This document shows, in pieces, positions 26,175 through 34,393 of a stretch of DNA of 64,000 nt (within the stretch, counting starts at the first letter, position 1; each line of letters opens with the position of its first letter). A model generated the notes under the pieces. It made no database searches, was not told the origin of the DNA, and was given only the letters and a program-made list of their open reading frames with translations. The position numbers were made by a program, and so were the translations under genes. Where the stretch lies: positions 2,735,001-2,799,000 of the forward strand of contig NZ_CP120373.1 in NCBI RefSeq assembly GCF_029892065.1. Reading direction: 5' to 3'. This stretch comes from Sinorhizobium garamanticum (lineage in GTDB: Bacteria; Pseudomonadota; Alphaproteobacteria; Rhizobiales; Rhizobiaceae).

Positions 26175-26271
26175 CGCTCACAAACCGATTCAAGGCGTTG
26201 GGATTCCGATTCCGGAGCCCGGCGCAAGTCTTTGCGGCAGAATCATTTTTCGGGATTGCGGACGCGGCCAG

Positions 26272-26499
26272 TCACGCCTTCTCCCCGTCCGGGGTGTCGT
26301 TCGTTGAACGCATCGTGGCCGGCGTTTCCAGCCGGCCTTGGTCAAGCGTATTCGATGCTTTCTCGTTCAGGGCGCGGGTAAGCGACTTTTCAGCCTTGGT
26401 GCGACCGAAGGCAATACGGTTCTGCTCGGACCGCTTGTCTTTGTCCGTGCGTGCCTGCTTCTTGCGGAACTGGCGCAGGTTGACGATGTCGCCGGCCAT
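26272..26499 (-). CDS. DUF4169 family protein
   Basis: 75 aa, highly charged, starting MAGDIVNLRQFRKKQARTDK, the hallmark of DUF4169 (NLRQxRK near the start, then a basic helical stretch with NRIAFGRTKAEK). Its function is unknown. A perfect GGAGG is positioned before the ATG at 26499. The frame runs upstream into sspB sequence; the start used is 17 bp after the sspB stop, so the two are probably co-transcribed. Confidence 0.85.
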   Translation of the reverse strand: MAGDIVNLRQFRKKQARTDKDKRSEQNRIAFGRTKAEKSLTRALNEKASNTLDQGRLETPATMRSTNDTPDGEKA

Positions 26500-26515
26500 G
26501 CCGCCTCCGTATCGT

Positions 26516-27037
26516 TCAGTTCTTCTTGCGGAAGGAGTCGAGCGACACGATCGATGCGCCGCCATTTTTCGGTTCGCCTGATTTTTCCGATTTTTCCGGG
26601 CTCTTCTGGGCAGGTTCGTTGCCATCTTCGCCGACCGGATAAGCGGTGATTTCCGCCGAATCCTCTTCTTCCTCGCTGGCGGCAACGTCGAACTCGAGCT
26701 CGAAATTGACCGATGGATCGTAGAAGCCGCGGACGGCGTTGAAGGGGATCACCAGTTTCTCGGGCGTGTCGGAGAAGGAAAGGCCGATCTCGAATGCCGC
26801 CTCGGTGACCTTCAGGTCCCAGAACTGATGCTGCACAACGATCGTCATCTGCTCGGGGTATTTCGCCTTCAGGTGCTGCGAGATGCGCACACCGGGGGCG
26901 CCGGTCAGAAACGTGATGAAGAAGTGGTGGTCGCCGGGCAAATGACCCGTGGCTGCGACTTCGGCCAGCACCTTGCGAATGACGCCGCGAAGGGCGTCCT
27001 GCGCCAGAATATCGTAGCGTATGTGGTCCTGGCCCAT
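26516..27037 (-). CDS. sspB: SspB, ClpXP adaptor for ssrA-tagged proteins (alpha type)
   Basis: 173 aa. The N-terminal domain (IRYDILAQDALRGVIRKVLAEVAATG, HHFFITFLTGAPGVRIS, QMTIVVQHQFWDLKV) is the alphaproteobacterial SspB fold that grips the ssrA tag. An acidic disordered linker follows, and the C-terminal ASIVSLDSFRKKN is the ClpX-docking tail. SspB delivers tmRNA-tagged, stalled proteins to ClpXP. Strikingly, the tmRNA gene itself lies upstream on the same strand (about 27195–27550). The start is the ATG at 27037; another in-frame ATG 12 codons upstream is less conserved-looking. Confidence 0.95.
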   Translation of the reverse strand: MGQDHIRYDILAQDALRGVIRKVLAEVAATGHLPGDHHFFITFLTGAPGVRISQHLKAKYPEQMTIVVQHQFWDLKVTEAAFEIGLSFSDTPEKLVIPFNAVRGFYDPSVNFELEFDVAASEEEEDSAEITAYPVGEDGNEPAQKSPEKSEKSGEPKNGGASIVSLDSFRKKN

Positions 27038-27194
27038 ATGATCCCCGTCTTCCTTCGAACTCAACTGCTGCATGTCAAAGCGCCGCAGCGATCTTGCGCA
27101 CCAAGGCCGGCGTGCAGCACTCCACGGACACTCCTTTGCCTCGTCCGCTTATGACGAGTCAATTATCAAGCATCTATAGACCATTTCGCGACAG

Positions 27195-27550
27195 GGGAGA
27201 AGGTGAAGGCTTCTGTTGCCAGGTGCCTTCGGACCCCGCCTTACGGTGCTACCCGGAAGGGCTTGATTTGAAGTGCCGCACCGCCGTTAGGCAGCGAGAC
27301 GTGCTTCAGCATAGTTGTCGTTTGCAACTATAAGTTTAGCCCGATAACGGTGGTACAATGCCGAGCAAAAAGTCGATCTTTACGCCCTTGTCGATCCTAT
27401 TTCGCCCCCATCAAAAGCCGGTCGGGATTTCCAGGCCGGTTTTTGGTGGAGGCGCCGGGTACCGCCCCCGGGTCCAATGGGTTTATTGCATCGCCCGTTT
27501 ATTGCCATAGCCGCCCGAAGACGGCACCCGTCATATAGGCCTTTCCGCCG
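27195..27550 (-). ncRNA. ssrA: tmRNA, circularly permuted two-piece form
   Basis: On the minus strand the acceptor piece comes first and ends in CGCCTCC-A-CCA (27454–27444), preceded by a T-arm stem CCGGG/CCCGG. A 34-nt intervening segment (27443–27410) follows, then the coding piece starting GGGGGCGAAATAGGATCGAC at 27409. GGGGGCG pairs with CGCCTCC over 7 bp. The tag frame at 27325–27287 encodes ANDNYAEARLAA then TAA, the alphaproteobacterial degradation tag. Outer ends are approximate. It rescues stalled ribosomes and tags the peptide for ClpXP; sspB next door encodes the delivery adaptor. Confidence 0.95.
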
Positions 27551-27714
27551 CCCAAGAAAAGGGGCGATCGAGGGAAATGTGACGGATATATTATCGAGGA
27601 TGCGGCCCGCAAGGAAACGCCTTGACTTACCCGATGTGCGTGAAAAACTCCAGCGGCTGCACGCGTTTCGCGAAGAGGGCGGCAGCATGAGAGCAAGTGC
27701 AAACTGGAGGCATC

Positions 27715-28023
27715 ATGACTGACTATCTCGCAGACGTGCAGAAATACGACAGCGGCGCCGACGAAGCAGTTGTCAACAAGATCGTACGCTATCTCGGCAT
27801 CGCACTTCGCAACAAGGATTCCGCCCTCGTTTCGGCCTCGGACCCGAAGGAGCTCGAGCGCGTCAAGGAAAAGTGGTGCGAGAAGAAGCTCGGCGTCGGC
27901 GGTGCGGACGCGGACACGGCAATCGCGGCCGCGGCCAAGGCGATGGCGGACGACCGCTCCAAGTCACGCGTAACGTTCTACTATCTGGTGGCCAAGAACC
28001 TCGGCAAGCTCCAGGCGCTCTGA
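27715..28023 (+). CDS. DUF2853 family protein
   Basis: 102 aa helical protein: YLADVQKYDSGADEAVVNKIVRYLGIALRNKDSALVSASD, EKWCEKKLG, and RSKSRVTFYYLVAKNLGKL, all typical of DUF2853. The role is unknown; the family is small, soluble and common in Rhizobiales and Bacteroidetes. CTGGAGG stands 4 bp before the ATG at 27715, which decides this start over the ATG six codons upstream. Confidence 0.88.
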   Translation: MTDYLADVQKYDSGADEAVVNKIVRYLGIALRNKDSALVSASDPKELERVKEKWCEKKLGVGGADADTAIAAAAKAMADDRSKSRVTFYYLVAKNLGKLQAL

Positions 28024-28027
28024 TCCG

Positions 28028-28060
28028 TAGGCGCCGCGCGCCTCATCAGGCGCGCAAAGT
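28028..28060. repeat. Dispersed repeat module after the DUF2853 gene
   Basis: GTAGGCGCCGCGCGCCTCATCAGGCGCGCAAAG matches the GCGCGTC-ATATCA-GACGCGC hairpin copy at about 37250 and others in this window. It lies a few bases past the stop codon. Confidence 0.5.
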
Positions 28061-28071
28061 TGCCACGCTTT

Positions 28072-28101
28072 CGTGATCCTGGGCGACAATCCAGGATCAC
28101 G
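28072..28101. terminator. Strong hairpin without T-run
   Basis: CGTGATCCTGG (28072–28082) and CCAGGATCACG (28091–28101) are perfect 11-bp arms with an 8-nt loop. It lies between convergent DUF2853 and DUF2267 genes. No T-run follows on either strand, so it may be a bidirectional stop aided by Rho or a repeat unit. Confidence 0.4.
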
Positions 28102-28151
28102 AACACACTGATTTCATCCGGAGCGGTCAAGTTAAGCGTCCGTCTCCGGCG

Positions 28152-28604
28152 CTACGCCTGCTCCTTGGTGCCGACGCTGTCCGGCCAGAGCGCACGGATT
28201 TCCTTCGGCAACGTGTCGCGCACCTTTGCCGACTGGCCGAGATCGATGCGCCGTGCAAGAACCTGAAATACCGTTTTCGTGGCTTCAGCAGGATTGACCG
28301 GGCGGCCGGGTTTCATCCCGTCCGCGACGCACTCGAGAAATTCATCCAGCGACCGCGTCGCCTTGTCGGGCCGATGGTTGGGACGGTATTGGTCGTAATA
28401 GGCACCCCGCACGAGCAGCGGCAGTTCCGCGCCAAGGTGGGCAGCCACCTCTGGAGGCAGCCTGTCGCGCAGCGTCCTCAGCACCGCATTCAATATGTGC
28501 CACGCCACTTTCCGGTCCGGGCCATGATGCTCCATGATGTCGCCGAGCCAGATATTGGTGGTTTGCAGGGTCTTGTCGAAAACATCGAGGCCTGTCGCAC
28601 TCAT
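28152..28604 (-). CDS. DUF2267 family protein
   Basis: 150 aa, with two copies of the ~60-residue helical DUF2267 repeat: FDKTLQTTNIWLGDIMEHHGPDRKVAWHILNAVLRTLRDRLPPEVAAHLGAELPLLVRG and, more divergent, SLDEFLECVADGM to VFQVLARRIDLGQSAKVRDTLPKEIRALWP. The function is unknown. The start at 28604 is favoured because AGAGAGG lies 8 bp upstream; an ATG two codons before it is too close to that element. Confidence 0.88.
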   Translation of the reverse strand: MSATGLDVFDKTLQTTNIWLGDIMEHHGPDRKVAWHILNAVLRTLRDRLPPEVAAHLGAELPLLVRGAYYDQYRPNHRPDKATRSLDEFLECVADGMKPGRPVNPAEATKTVFQVLARRIDLGQSAKVRDTLPKEIRALWPDSVGTKEQA

Positions 28605-28734
28605 GGTCATACCTCTCTCGCGGGGTCGAACGTTCGATATCAATCTCAAAAGGACTAACCCCATTCGGCCGCGTTTGTTTCGTCGCCTGCCGAGAAAAGC
28701 GCCGCCAACGTGCTCCTATGCGCTCGAAAACCTC

Positions 28735-28760
28735 GGAACATTTCGCGAGCCCGCCGGGTT
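28735..28760 (+). promoter_or_regulatory. RpoE2/EcfG-type general stress promoter
   Basis: GGAAC (28735–28739), 19 bp, then TT (28759–28760) matches the Sinorhizobium RpoE2 consensus GGAAC-N18/19-TT. It lies 75 bp upstream of the first of three small genes. RpoE2 targets in S. meliloti include many short hypothetical proteins, which fits. Confidence 0.5.
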
Positions 28761-28835
28761 AGCAATAGAGATGCCCGGCCGCACCCGGACGAGGGCAGGC
28801 CCGGGCTCGCCCAGCAGAAAATGGAAGGAAGTCCG

Positions 28836-29042
28836 ATGGCATCTTCCAAACATCCGAAGACACGCCGCCCCAGCGACAAGGATCTCAAGCAGGACCCCGG
28901 CATCGGCCGGACCAAGGGCATCCGGGGACCGTCCGACTATGAGATGCTGAAGCGCGGCAACACCATCGAAGGCGACGTCGCCAACGACACGACCACGCAG
29001 GGCGGCGCGAATCCGCGCCAGCGCGGCCGGACGAACAAATAG
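28836..29042 (+). CDS. Small hydrophilic protein, candidate stress protein 1
   Basis: 68 aa, not assigned to a function. MASSKHPKTRRPSDKDLKQD opens a sequence rich in Lys, Arg, Gly, Asp and Asn with no hydrophobic core (GIGRTKGIRGPSDYEMLKRGNTIEGDVANDTTTQGG), so it is probably disordered. GGAAGGAAG precedes the ATG at 28836; the frame upstream is open but lacks a start signal. First of three similar-sized genes in a row behind the EcfG-like promoter. Confidence 0.72.
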   Translation: MASSKHPKTRRPSDKDLKQDPGIGRTKGIRGPSDYEMLKRGNTIEGDVANDTTTQGGANPRQRGRTNK

Positions 29043-29052
29043 GAGGAAAGCA

Positions 29053-29280
29053 ATGGTCGGCAAGAAGACGCACGAACAGCAACTGCGCGTGCTTCAGGGC
29101 CGCGAGAAAACGTCCAACGAAAGTAAGGATTTTGACGCCGAGGCGAAACTGCGCCGCTCGGAGGCTTTGAGAAAGGCCTATCGAAAAGGTGACAGCCTCG
29201 ACACCGAGCACGCCGATGCGCGCGATGAAGACGATCGCAGCATGACACGCGGAAAGAACCAGGAAAGCCGGCACCACTAG
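29053..29280 (+). CDS. Small hydrophilic protein, candidate stress protein 2
   Basis: 75 aa, strongly charged (MVGKKTHEQQLRVLQGREKT, then DFDAEAKLRRSEALRKAYRKGDS and a His-rich end). No known domain; a short amphipathic helix is possible in the middle. A textbook AGGAGG sits 7 bp before the ATG, and the gene begins 10 bp after the previous stop, so the two are surely one transcript. Confidence 0.75.
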   Translation: MVGKKTHEQQLRVLQGREKTSNESKDFDAEAKLRRSEALRKAYRKGDSLDTEHADARDEDDRSMTRGKNQESRHH

Positions 29281-29342
29281 GGTGCAGAGAGCCGAAGCGA
29301 AGACTTTTCGCGCCCATCCGAGACAATGAAAGGAGACGAACC

Positions 29343-29561
29343 ATGGCTCACGCCAGTCGCAAGCATGTCGGAAAGCCGGACAAGGGCAAGGGTTCAGGCA
29401 GCGGCGCACAGACCAAACTGAAACGTGGCATTCTTGGTGAGAACGACGTCCTTTCCAATCGGGACAAGGCGCAGCATTCCGATGCGCGCGGCCTCGATGA
29501 AAGAGCCGTTAGAAACGAGCAATACCAGAACCACGCCGCAAACCGTCGTCCTGCGAAATGA
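29343..29561 (+). CDS. Small hydrophilic protein, candidate stress protein 3
   Basis: 72 aa, basic and Gly/Ser/Asn-rich (HVGKPDKGKGSGSGAQTKLKRG, then ENDVLSNRDKAQHSDARGLDERAVRNEQYQNHAANRR). No domain recognised. AAAGGAG precedes the ATG. It is separated by 62 bp from gene 2 and probably shares its transcript. Confidence 0.7.
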   Translation: MAHASRKHVGKPDKGKGSGSGAQTKLKRGILGENDVLSNRDKAQHSDARGLDERAVRNEQYQNHAANRRPAK

Positions 29562-29738
29562 GCGTGCGGGGCTACACGATCCGGGACGCTGGAGGCAATA
29601 AGTCGCGGTGCTTGAGAGCAGTCGCTTAGTGCGAGAGGTTATCGAGGCATCAATTTGCAGGGAAACTTGCCCTTGGCCATTGGTTCGCCGGAGGCTTCGT
29701 CCTATTTTGGAGAGCAAACGAATCGGCGGCGAAGAAGC

Positions 29739-30533
29739 ATGCGGCAATATCTCGATCTCCTCGAACATGTGATGACAACGGGAACCGACCGCGGCGACCG
29801 CACGGGCACGGGCACGCGCTCGGTCTTCGGTTACCAGATGCGCTTCGACCTGTCTGAAGGCTTCCCGGTGCTGACCACCAAGAAGCTGCACCTGCGCTCG
29901 ATCATCCACGAGCTCCTGTGGTTCCTCAAAGGCGAAACGAATATCGCTTATCTCAAGGAACACGGCGTCAGCATATGGGATGAGTGGGCGGACGAGAAAG
30001 GTGAACTCGGGCCGGTCTACGGCTACCAGTGGCGCTTCTGGCCGACACCCGAAGGCGGCCACATCGACCAGATCGCAGCCCTCGTCGAAGGCTTGAAGAC
30101 CAATCCGAATTCCCGCCGCCACATCGTTTCGGCCTGGAATCCGGCGCTGGTCGACGAGATGGCACTGCCACCCTGCCATTGTCTGTTCCAGTTCTACGTG
30201 GCGGACGGCAAGCTTTCCTGCCAGCTTTACCAGCGCTCGGCCGACATCTTCATCGGCGTGCCCTTCAACATCGCCTCCTATGCGCTGCTGACTTTAATGG
30301 TTGCGCAGGTGACGGGACTGAAGCCCGGCGATTTTGTCCACACGCTCGGCGACGCCCATATCTATCACAACCACTTCGAACAGGCGCAGCTGCAACTGAC
30401 GCGAACGCCGAAGCGGCTGCCGGAAATGCACATAAATCCGACGGTGAAGGATATATTTTCCTTTAAATTCGAGGACTTTACGCTCGTCGGCTACGAAGCG
30501 GATTCACATATCAATGCGCCGGTCGCGGTCTAG
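29739..30533 (+). CDS. thyA: Thymidylate synthase
   Basis: 264 aa, the same length as the E. coli enzyme. The start [20 protein letters not shown] is the usual ThyA N-terminus. The dUMP-binding Arg pair ([11 protein letters not shown]), the catalytic Cys in [13 protein letters not shown], and the late [12 protein letters not shown] motif are visible. It methylates dUMP to dTMP with methylene-tetrahydrofolate, producing dihydrofolate that FolA, two genes downstream, recycles. The frame upstream of 29739 is open, but the alignment favours this start. Confidence 0.97.
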   Translation: MRQYLDLLEHVMTTGTDRGDRTGTGTRSVFGYQMRFDLSEGFPVLTTKKLHLRSIIHELLWFLKGETNIAYLKEHGVSIWDEWADEKGELGPVYGYQWRFWPTPEGGHIDQIAALVEGLKTNPNSRRHIVSAWNPALVDEMALPPCHCLFQFYVADGKLSCQLYQRSADIFIGVPFNIASYALLTLMVAQVTGLKPGDFVHTLGDAHIYHNHFEQAQLQLTRTPKRLPEMHINPTVKDIFSFKFEDFTLVGYEADSHINAPVAV

Positions 30534-30709
30534 CTTGGGCGGGATGGAACCGCTTCCGGGCGCGGCGGCACGGATGCCCGGTTCAAGTGACGTATAGCGG
30601 TCCATATGTTCTGAAACGAAATACCGGAAGCTTCCTTCCGCGTTCCTCTGGGCGCGGGGACGGCGCTCCCGGAAAAGGCGCCGCGAGCCGGCGCAAGAGG
30701 GAGGGTTCG

Positions 30710-31315
30710 ATGCTGACGCTCATCCATGCGCCGCTGTCGCGCTCGTCGCGCATCATTTGGCTGCTCGAGGAAATCGGCGCCGAATACGAGGTCCGCTATG
30801 TCAATATCCGTCGCTGGGATGGCTCGGGCGGGCCCGATGAGAATAATCCGCATCCGCACAAGCAGGTGCCGGCACTTCTGCACAACGGCGCGGTGATCTG
30901 GGAGTCGGCCGCCGTCGTGCAATATCTGACCGACCTTTACCCGAACTGCAGTCTCGGCCGGCCGCCGGGTCATCCCGAGCGCGGCGCCTATCTTTCCTGG
31001 CTCGCCTATTATGCCGGCGTCATCGAGCCGACGGCGCTTGCCCATATTTCCGGCGTAACGGTCAACAATCCGGCGCTCGCGCGACTCTACAGCGAAATGT
31101 GCGCCCATGTGATCGGTGTCCTCAGTCGCCAGACCTTTCTGCTCGGCGAGACCATGAGCGCGGCCGATCTGTTGCTGGCGAGCGCGCTTCAATGGATGCG
31201 CCAGATCCTGCCGGAAAGCGAGGTGATCGACCGCTACATTCGCGTGGTGACCGATCGGGCGGCCCTGCAGCGAGCGCGCGAAATCGACAGCAAGCCGAGT
31301 GGGTTCCATGACTGA
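30710..31315 (+). CDS. Glutathione S-transferase family protein
   Basis: 201 aa. The N-terminal thioredoxin-like domain (LTLIHAPLSRSSRIIWLLEEIGAEYEVRYVNI), the cis-Pro and Glu-Ser glutathione site (HKQVPALLHNGAVIWESAAVVQYL) and the helical C-terminal domain with FLLGETMSAADLLLASAL are clear. A GAGGGAGGG element fixes the start at 30710. Its 3' end overlaps the folA start by 8 bp, placing it in the thyA–folA operon. The physiological substrate is unknown. Confidence 0.9.
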   Translation: MLTLIHAPLSRSSRIIWLLEEIGAEYEVRYVNIRRWDGSGGPDENNPHPHKQVPALLHNGAVIWESAAVVQYLTDLYPNCSLGRPPGHPERGAYLSWLAYYAGVIEPTALAHISGVTVNNPALARLYSEMCAHVIGVLSRQTFLLGETMSAADLLLASALQWMRQILPESEVIDRYIRVVTDRAALQRAREIDSKPSGFHD

Positions 31316-31856
31316 AGCAAAGACTGACACAAGCGCTGAACCGAAGATCGTGATCGTCGTCGCTGTCGCGACCAACGGAGTGATCGGACGCGAGGGCGGC
31401 CTGCCGTGGCGACTCTCGACCGATCTCAGGCGCTTCAAGGCGCTGACGATCGGCAAGCCGGTCGTAATGGGACGGAAGACTTGGGCCTCGCTCGGGCGTC
31501 CGCTGCCGGGACGACCGAACATCGTCATCAGCCGCAATCGCGATTTCGAGGCGCAAGGTGCCGAGGTCGCCCCCTCGCTCGTGGCGGCGCTCGCGTTGGC
31601 GCGCAGCCATGCGGCCGCGAGCGGCGCAGACGAGGTCTGCATTATCGGCGGCGGGGAGATCTACCGCCAGTCGATCGGCGTCGCGGACGTGCTGCACGTG
31701 ACGGAGGTACAGGCCGAGGTCGACGGCGACACGCGCTTCCCGGCGATCGATCCGGCGGTCTTCGAGAAGGTGTTCGAGGAAGAGTTGCCGCGCGGCGAGA
31801 AGGACAGCCATGCGATGCATTTCGTGACCTGGCGCCGGCGGGAAAGAGCGGAATGA
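31308..31856 (+). CDS. folA: Dihydrofolate reductase
   Basis: 182 aa. NGVIGREGGLPWRLSTDLRRFKALTIGKPVVMGRKTW and PLPGRPNIVISRN contain the folate-site Asp, the Trp and the NADPH motifs; CIIGGGEIYRQSI completes the fold. It regenerates tetrahydrofolate used by ThyA. The ATG at 31308 lies inside the end of the GST gene. The stop codon falls inside the first copy of a tandem palindromic repeat that begins at about 31849. Also written dfrA in rhizobial genomes. Confidence 0.95.
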   Translation: MTEAKTDTSAEPKIVIVVAVATNGVIGREGGLPWRLSTDLRRFKALTIGKPVVMGRKTWASLGRPLPGRPNIVISRNRDFEAQGAEVAPSLVAALALARSHAAASGADEVCIIGGGEIYRQSIGVADVLHVTEVQAEVDGDTRFPAIDPAVFEKVFEEELPRGEKDSHAMHFVTWRRRERAE

Positions 31857-32011
31857 GGAAAAGTGCGAAGCGGTTTTCCGCCCGCATTCCGCGTTGGGCA
31901 AAGAAGCCGGAATGAGGAAAAGTGCGAAGCGGTTTTCCGCCCGCATTCCGCGTTAGGCAAAGAAGCCGGAATGAGGAAAATGCGAGGCCGTTTTCGGCGC
32001 GCATGCGGCGC
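31849..32011. repeat. Three tandem RIME-like palindromic units
   Basis: Units of about 60 bp: 31849–31908, 31909–31968 and a diverged, shortened third at 31969–32011. Each starts GGAATGAGGAAAA and contains AAGCGGTTTTCCGCCCGCATTCC, whose ends are inverted (GGAATG/CATTCC). Units 1 and 2 are nearly identical. Unit 1 supplies the folA stop codon. The rest of the gap to hflK (32012–32179) holds no gene. Confidence 0.85.
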
Positions 32012-32179
32012 TCACCTGTTCGTGTAGCGTGTCGCCCAACTATTTTAACCCATTTACGGTGAAGTCGGCCGTATCGCGTTGAAAGCAATGCATGTGATAC
32101 CTATAACGGTTTCACATCGTGACCGCCTGCTCGTGCCTGCGGGCGGTTGGCGAGAGAGTTTTCTTGAAGAGAGGTTTTG

Positions 32180-33265
32180 ATGCCCTGGAGCAATCAGAAT
32201 GGCGGCGGCGGCCCATGGGGCGGCGGCGGCAATCAAGGGCCATGGGGCCAGGGGCCCAATCGGCCGCGAGGCGGGAGAGGCGGCCCGCCAGATCTCGAGG
32301 AGATCATCCGGCGCGGTCAGGACCAATTGAAGAATGTGGTCCCGGGGGGCTTCAACGGCGGCGTCTTCGTCATCGTCGGCCTTTTGATCGTCGGTTTCAT
32401 CCTGCTCAACTCGATCTACACGGTCCAGCCGGATGAACGCGGCGTCGAGATGCGCTTTGGCAGGCCGAAGGAAGAAATTTCGATGCCGGGCCTGCACTAC
32501 CACTTCTGGCCCCTCGAAACCGTCGAGTTCGTCAAGGTCACGGAGCAGCAACAGAACATCGGCGGACGCGCCAGTGGCCAGTCCAGTGCCGGGCTGATGC
32601 TCTCCGGAGACCAGAACATCGTCAACGTGCAGTTCTCGGTACTGTTCTCAGTGACCGACCCGAAGGCTTACCTCTTCAACGTCGAGAACCCGTCCGACAC
32701 GCTGCAGCGGGTGGCCGAAAGCGCCATGCGCGAGGTCGTCGGCCGGCGTCCGGCGCAGGATATTTTCCGCGACAATCGCCAGGCAATCGCCGCCGACGTG
32801 AAGAACACGATCCAGGCAACGATGGATAGCTATAGTGCCGGCGTTTCGGTAAACACCGTCGCGATCGAGGACGCCGCGCCTCCGCGTGAAGTCGCCGACG
32901 CCTTCGACGAGGTGCAGCGCGCCGAACAGGACGAAGACCGTTTCGTCGAGGAAGCCAACCAATACGCCAACCAGGTGCTCGGCAAGGCGCGCGGTCAGGG
33001 CGCACAGATCCGCGAAGAGGCGGCCGCCTACAAGGACCGTGTCGTCAAGGAAGCGCAGGGTGAGGCACGGCGCTTCATCTCGGTCTATGACGCCTATGCC
33101 AAGGCTCCGGACGTGACGCGCAGGCGGCTTTATCTCGAAACCATGCAGGATGTTTTCCGCAAGTCGAAGAAGGTCATTCTCGACGAGAAGAACGGGCAGG
33201 GCGTGCTGCCCTATCTGCCGCTCAACGAAATCGGCAGACCCGCGCAGTCGGGAGGTACCCAATGA
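32180..33265 (+). CDS. hflK: HflK, membrane regulator of FtsH protease
   Basis: 361 aa. The Gly-rich cytosolic N-terminus (MPWSNQNGGGGPWGGGGN) is followed by one TM helix (VFVIVGLLIVGFILLNSI) and a prohibitin/SPFH domain (VQPDERGVEMRFG to RRLYLETMQDVF). HflK and HflC form a large periplasmic cage around FtsH that limits its attack on membrane proteins. The ATG at 32180 follows GAGAGG. Its stop overlaps the hflC start (ATGA, 33262–33265). Confidence 0.96.
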   Translation: MPWSNQNGGGGPWGGGGNQGPWGQGPNRPRGGRGGPPDLEEIIRRGQDQLKNVVPGGFNGGVFVIVGLLIVGFILLNSIYTVQPDERGVEMRFGRPKEEISMPGLHYHFWPLETVEFVKVTEQQQNIGGRASGQSSAGLMLSGDQNIVNVQFSVLFSVTDPKAYLFNVENPSDTLQRVAESAMREVVGRRPAQDIFRDNRQAIAADVKNTIQATMDSYSAGVSVNTVAIEDAAPPREVADAFDEVQRAEQDEDRFVEEANQYANQVLGKARGQGAQIREEAAAYKDRVVKEAQGEARRFISVYDAYAKAPDVTRRRLYLETMQDVFRKSKKVILDEKNGQGVLPYLPLNEIGRPAQSGGTQ

Positions 33266-34194
33266 TAAACAATCGCAGTTCAATCATCCTAATTATCCTC
33301 GCGGCAGCGCTCGTCGTGATCTACTCGTCGGTCTTCGTGGTCAACGAGCGCCAGCAGGCGATCGTCGTGCGCTTCGGCGAGATCCGAGCCGTCAAGTCCG
33401 AGCCCGGCCTTTATTTCAAGCTTCCCTTCGCCTTCATGGACGCCGATCGCGTGCAATTTGTCGAGGACCAGGCGCTTCGCTTCGATCTCGACAATATCCG
33501 CGTGCAGGTCTCCGGCGGCAAGTTCTACGAGGTGGACGCTTTCGTGGTTTACAGGATCGCCGACGCCCGGCGCTTCCGCGAGACCGTTTCGGGCGACCGG
33601 GAATCGGCCGAGGCGCGGCTTCGGACCCGTCTCGACGCGTCGCTGCGCCGTGTCTACGGCCTGAGGGGGTTCGAGGCCGCCCTTTCGGACGAGCGCGCAT
33701 CGATGATGCGCGAGGTGCGGACGGACCTCAAGGCCGATGCCGAATCGCTCGGCCTCAACATCGAGGACGTGCGCATCCGCCGGACAGACTTGACGCAGGA
33801 GGTTTCGCAGCAAACCTTCGAGAGGATGAAGGCGGAGCGTCTGGCCGAGGCCGAACTGATCCGCGCACGCGGTAACGAGGAGGGCCAGCGCCGCCGCGCG
33901 ATCGCCGATCGCCAAGTGGTCGAAATCGTGGCGGAAGCCCAGCGTGATTCGGAAATCCTGCGAGGCGAGGGCGAAGCCGAGCGGGCCGGGATCTTTGCCG
34001 AAGCCTTCACGCGCGATCCGAGCTTCTTCGACTTCTACCGCTCGATGGCGGCCTATTCCCAGTCCATCGGTAACCCGGACACAACCGTGGTGCTCTCGCC
34101 GCATTCGGAATTCTTCCGTTATTTCAACAGCGCGAACGGTGCGGCGTTGCCACCGCCACCGACCGCGCCGGCGGCGCCTGCGACCGCAGATTGA
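33262..34194 (+). CDS. hflC: HflC, membrane regulator of FtsH protease
   Basis: 310 aa SPFH protein: one N-terminal TM (SIILIILAAALVVIYSSVFVV), then NERQQAIVVRFGEI and the long helical part EAEADIIRA-like QRRRAIADRQVVEIVAEAQRDSEILRGEGEAERAGI, ending in a Pro/Ala-rich tail. It partners HflK in the FtsH-enclosing complex. Same strand and translationally coupled to hflK; followed within 10 bp by a DUF2065 gene. Confidence 0.96.
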   Translation: MINNRSSIILIILAAALVVIYSSVFVVNERQQAIVVRFGEIRAVKSEPGLYFKLPFAFMDADRVQFVEDQALRFDLDNIRVQVSGGKFYEVDAFVVYRIADARRFRETVSGDRESAEARLRTRLDASLRRVYGLRGFEAALSDERASMMREVRTDLKADAESLGLNIEDVRIRRTDLTQEVSQQTFERMKAERLAEAELIRARGNEEGQRRRAIADRQVVEIVAEAQRDSEILRGEGEAERAGIFAEAFTRDPSFFDFYRSMAAYSQSIGNPDTTVVLSPHSEFFRYFNSANGAALPPPPTAPAAPATAD

Positions 34195-34201
34195 GCGGGT
34201 G

Positions 34202-34387
34202 ATGTCCGATTTCCTGATTGGGTTTGGGTTCTTCCTGATCATCGAGGGGCTGGTGTACGCACTGGCCCCTTTGGTTTTGGTGGAATTGGCGAAGCGTTTG
34301 CCGTATGTCCCGGAACATCAGCTCCGACTGGCCGGACTCGTTTCGGTGGCGGCCGGCGTCGGACTTGTATGGTTGGTTCGAGGATAG
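34202..34387 (+). CDS. DUF2065 small inner-membrane protein
   Basis: 61 aa with two TM helices: SDFLIGFGFFLIIEGLVYALAP and RLAGLVSVAAGVGLVWLVRG, the complete DUF2065 family pattern (LIEGL..A..P and LR..GL...A.G...W..RG). It follows hflC by 7 bp, as in many alphaproteobacteria, suggesting a link to membrane proteostasis; function unproven. Confidence 0.9.
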   Translation: MSDFLIGFGFFLIIEGLVYALAPLVLVELAKRLPYVPEHQLRLAGLVSVAAGVGLVWLVRG

Positions 34388-34393
34388 TGCGAA

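Noticed and set aside
31849..32011. Three ~60-bp units considered as CRISPR or phage attachment sites
   Set aside because: Units abut without spacers and match dispersed RIME-like palindromes; no integrase nearby.
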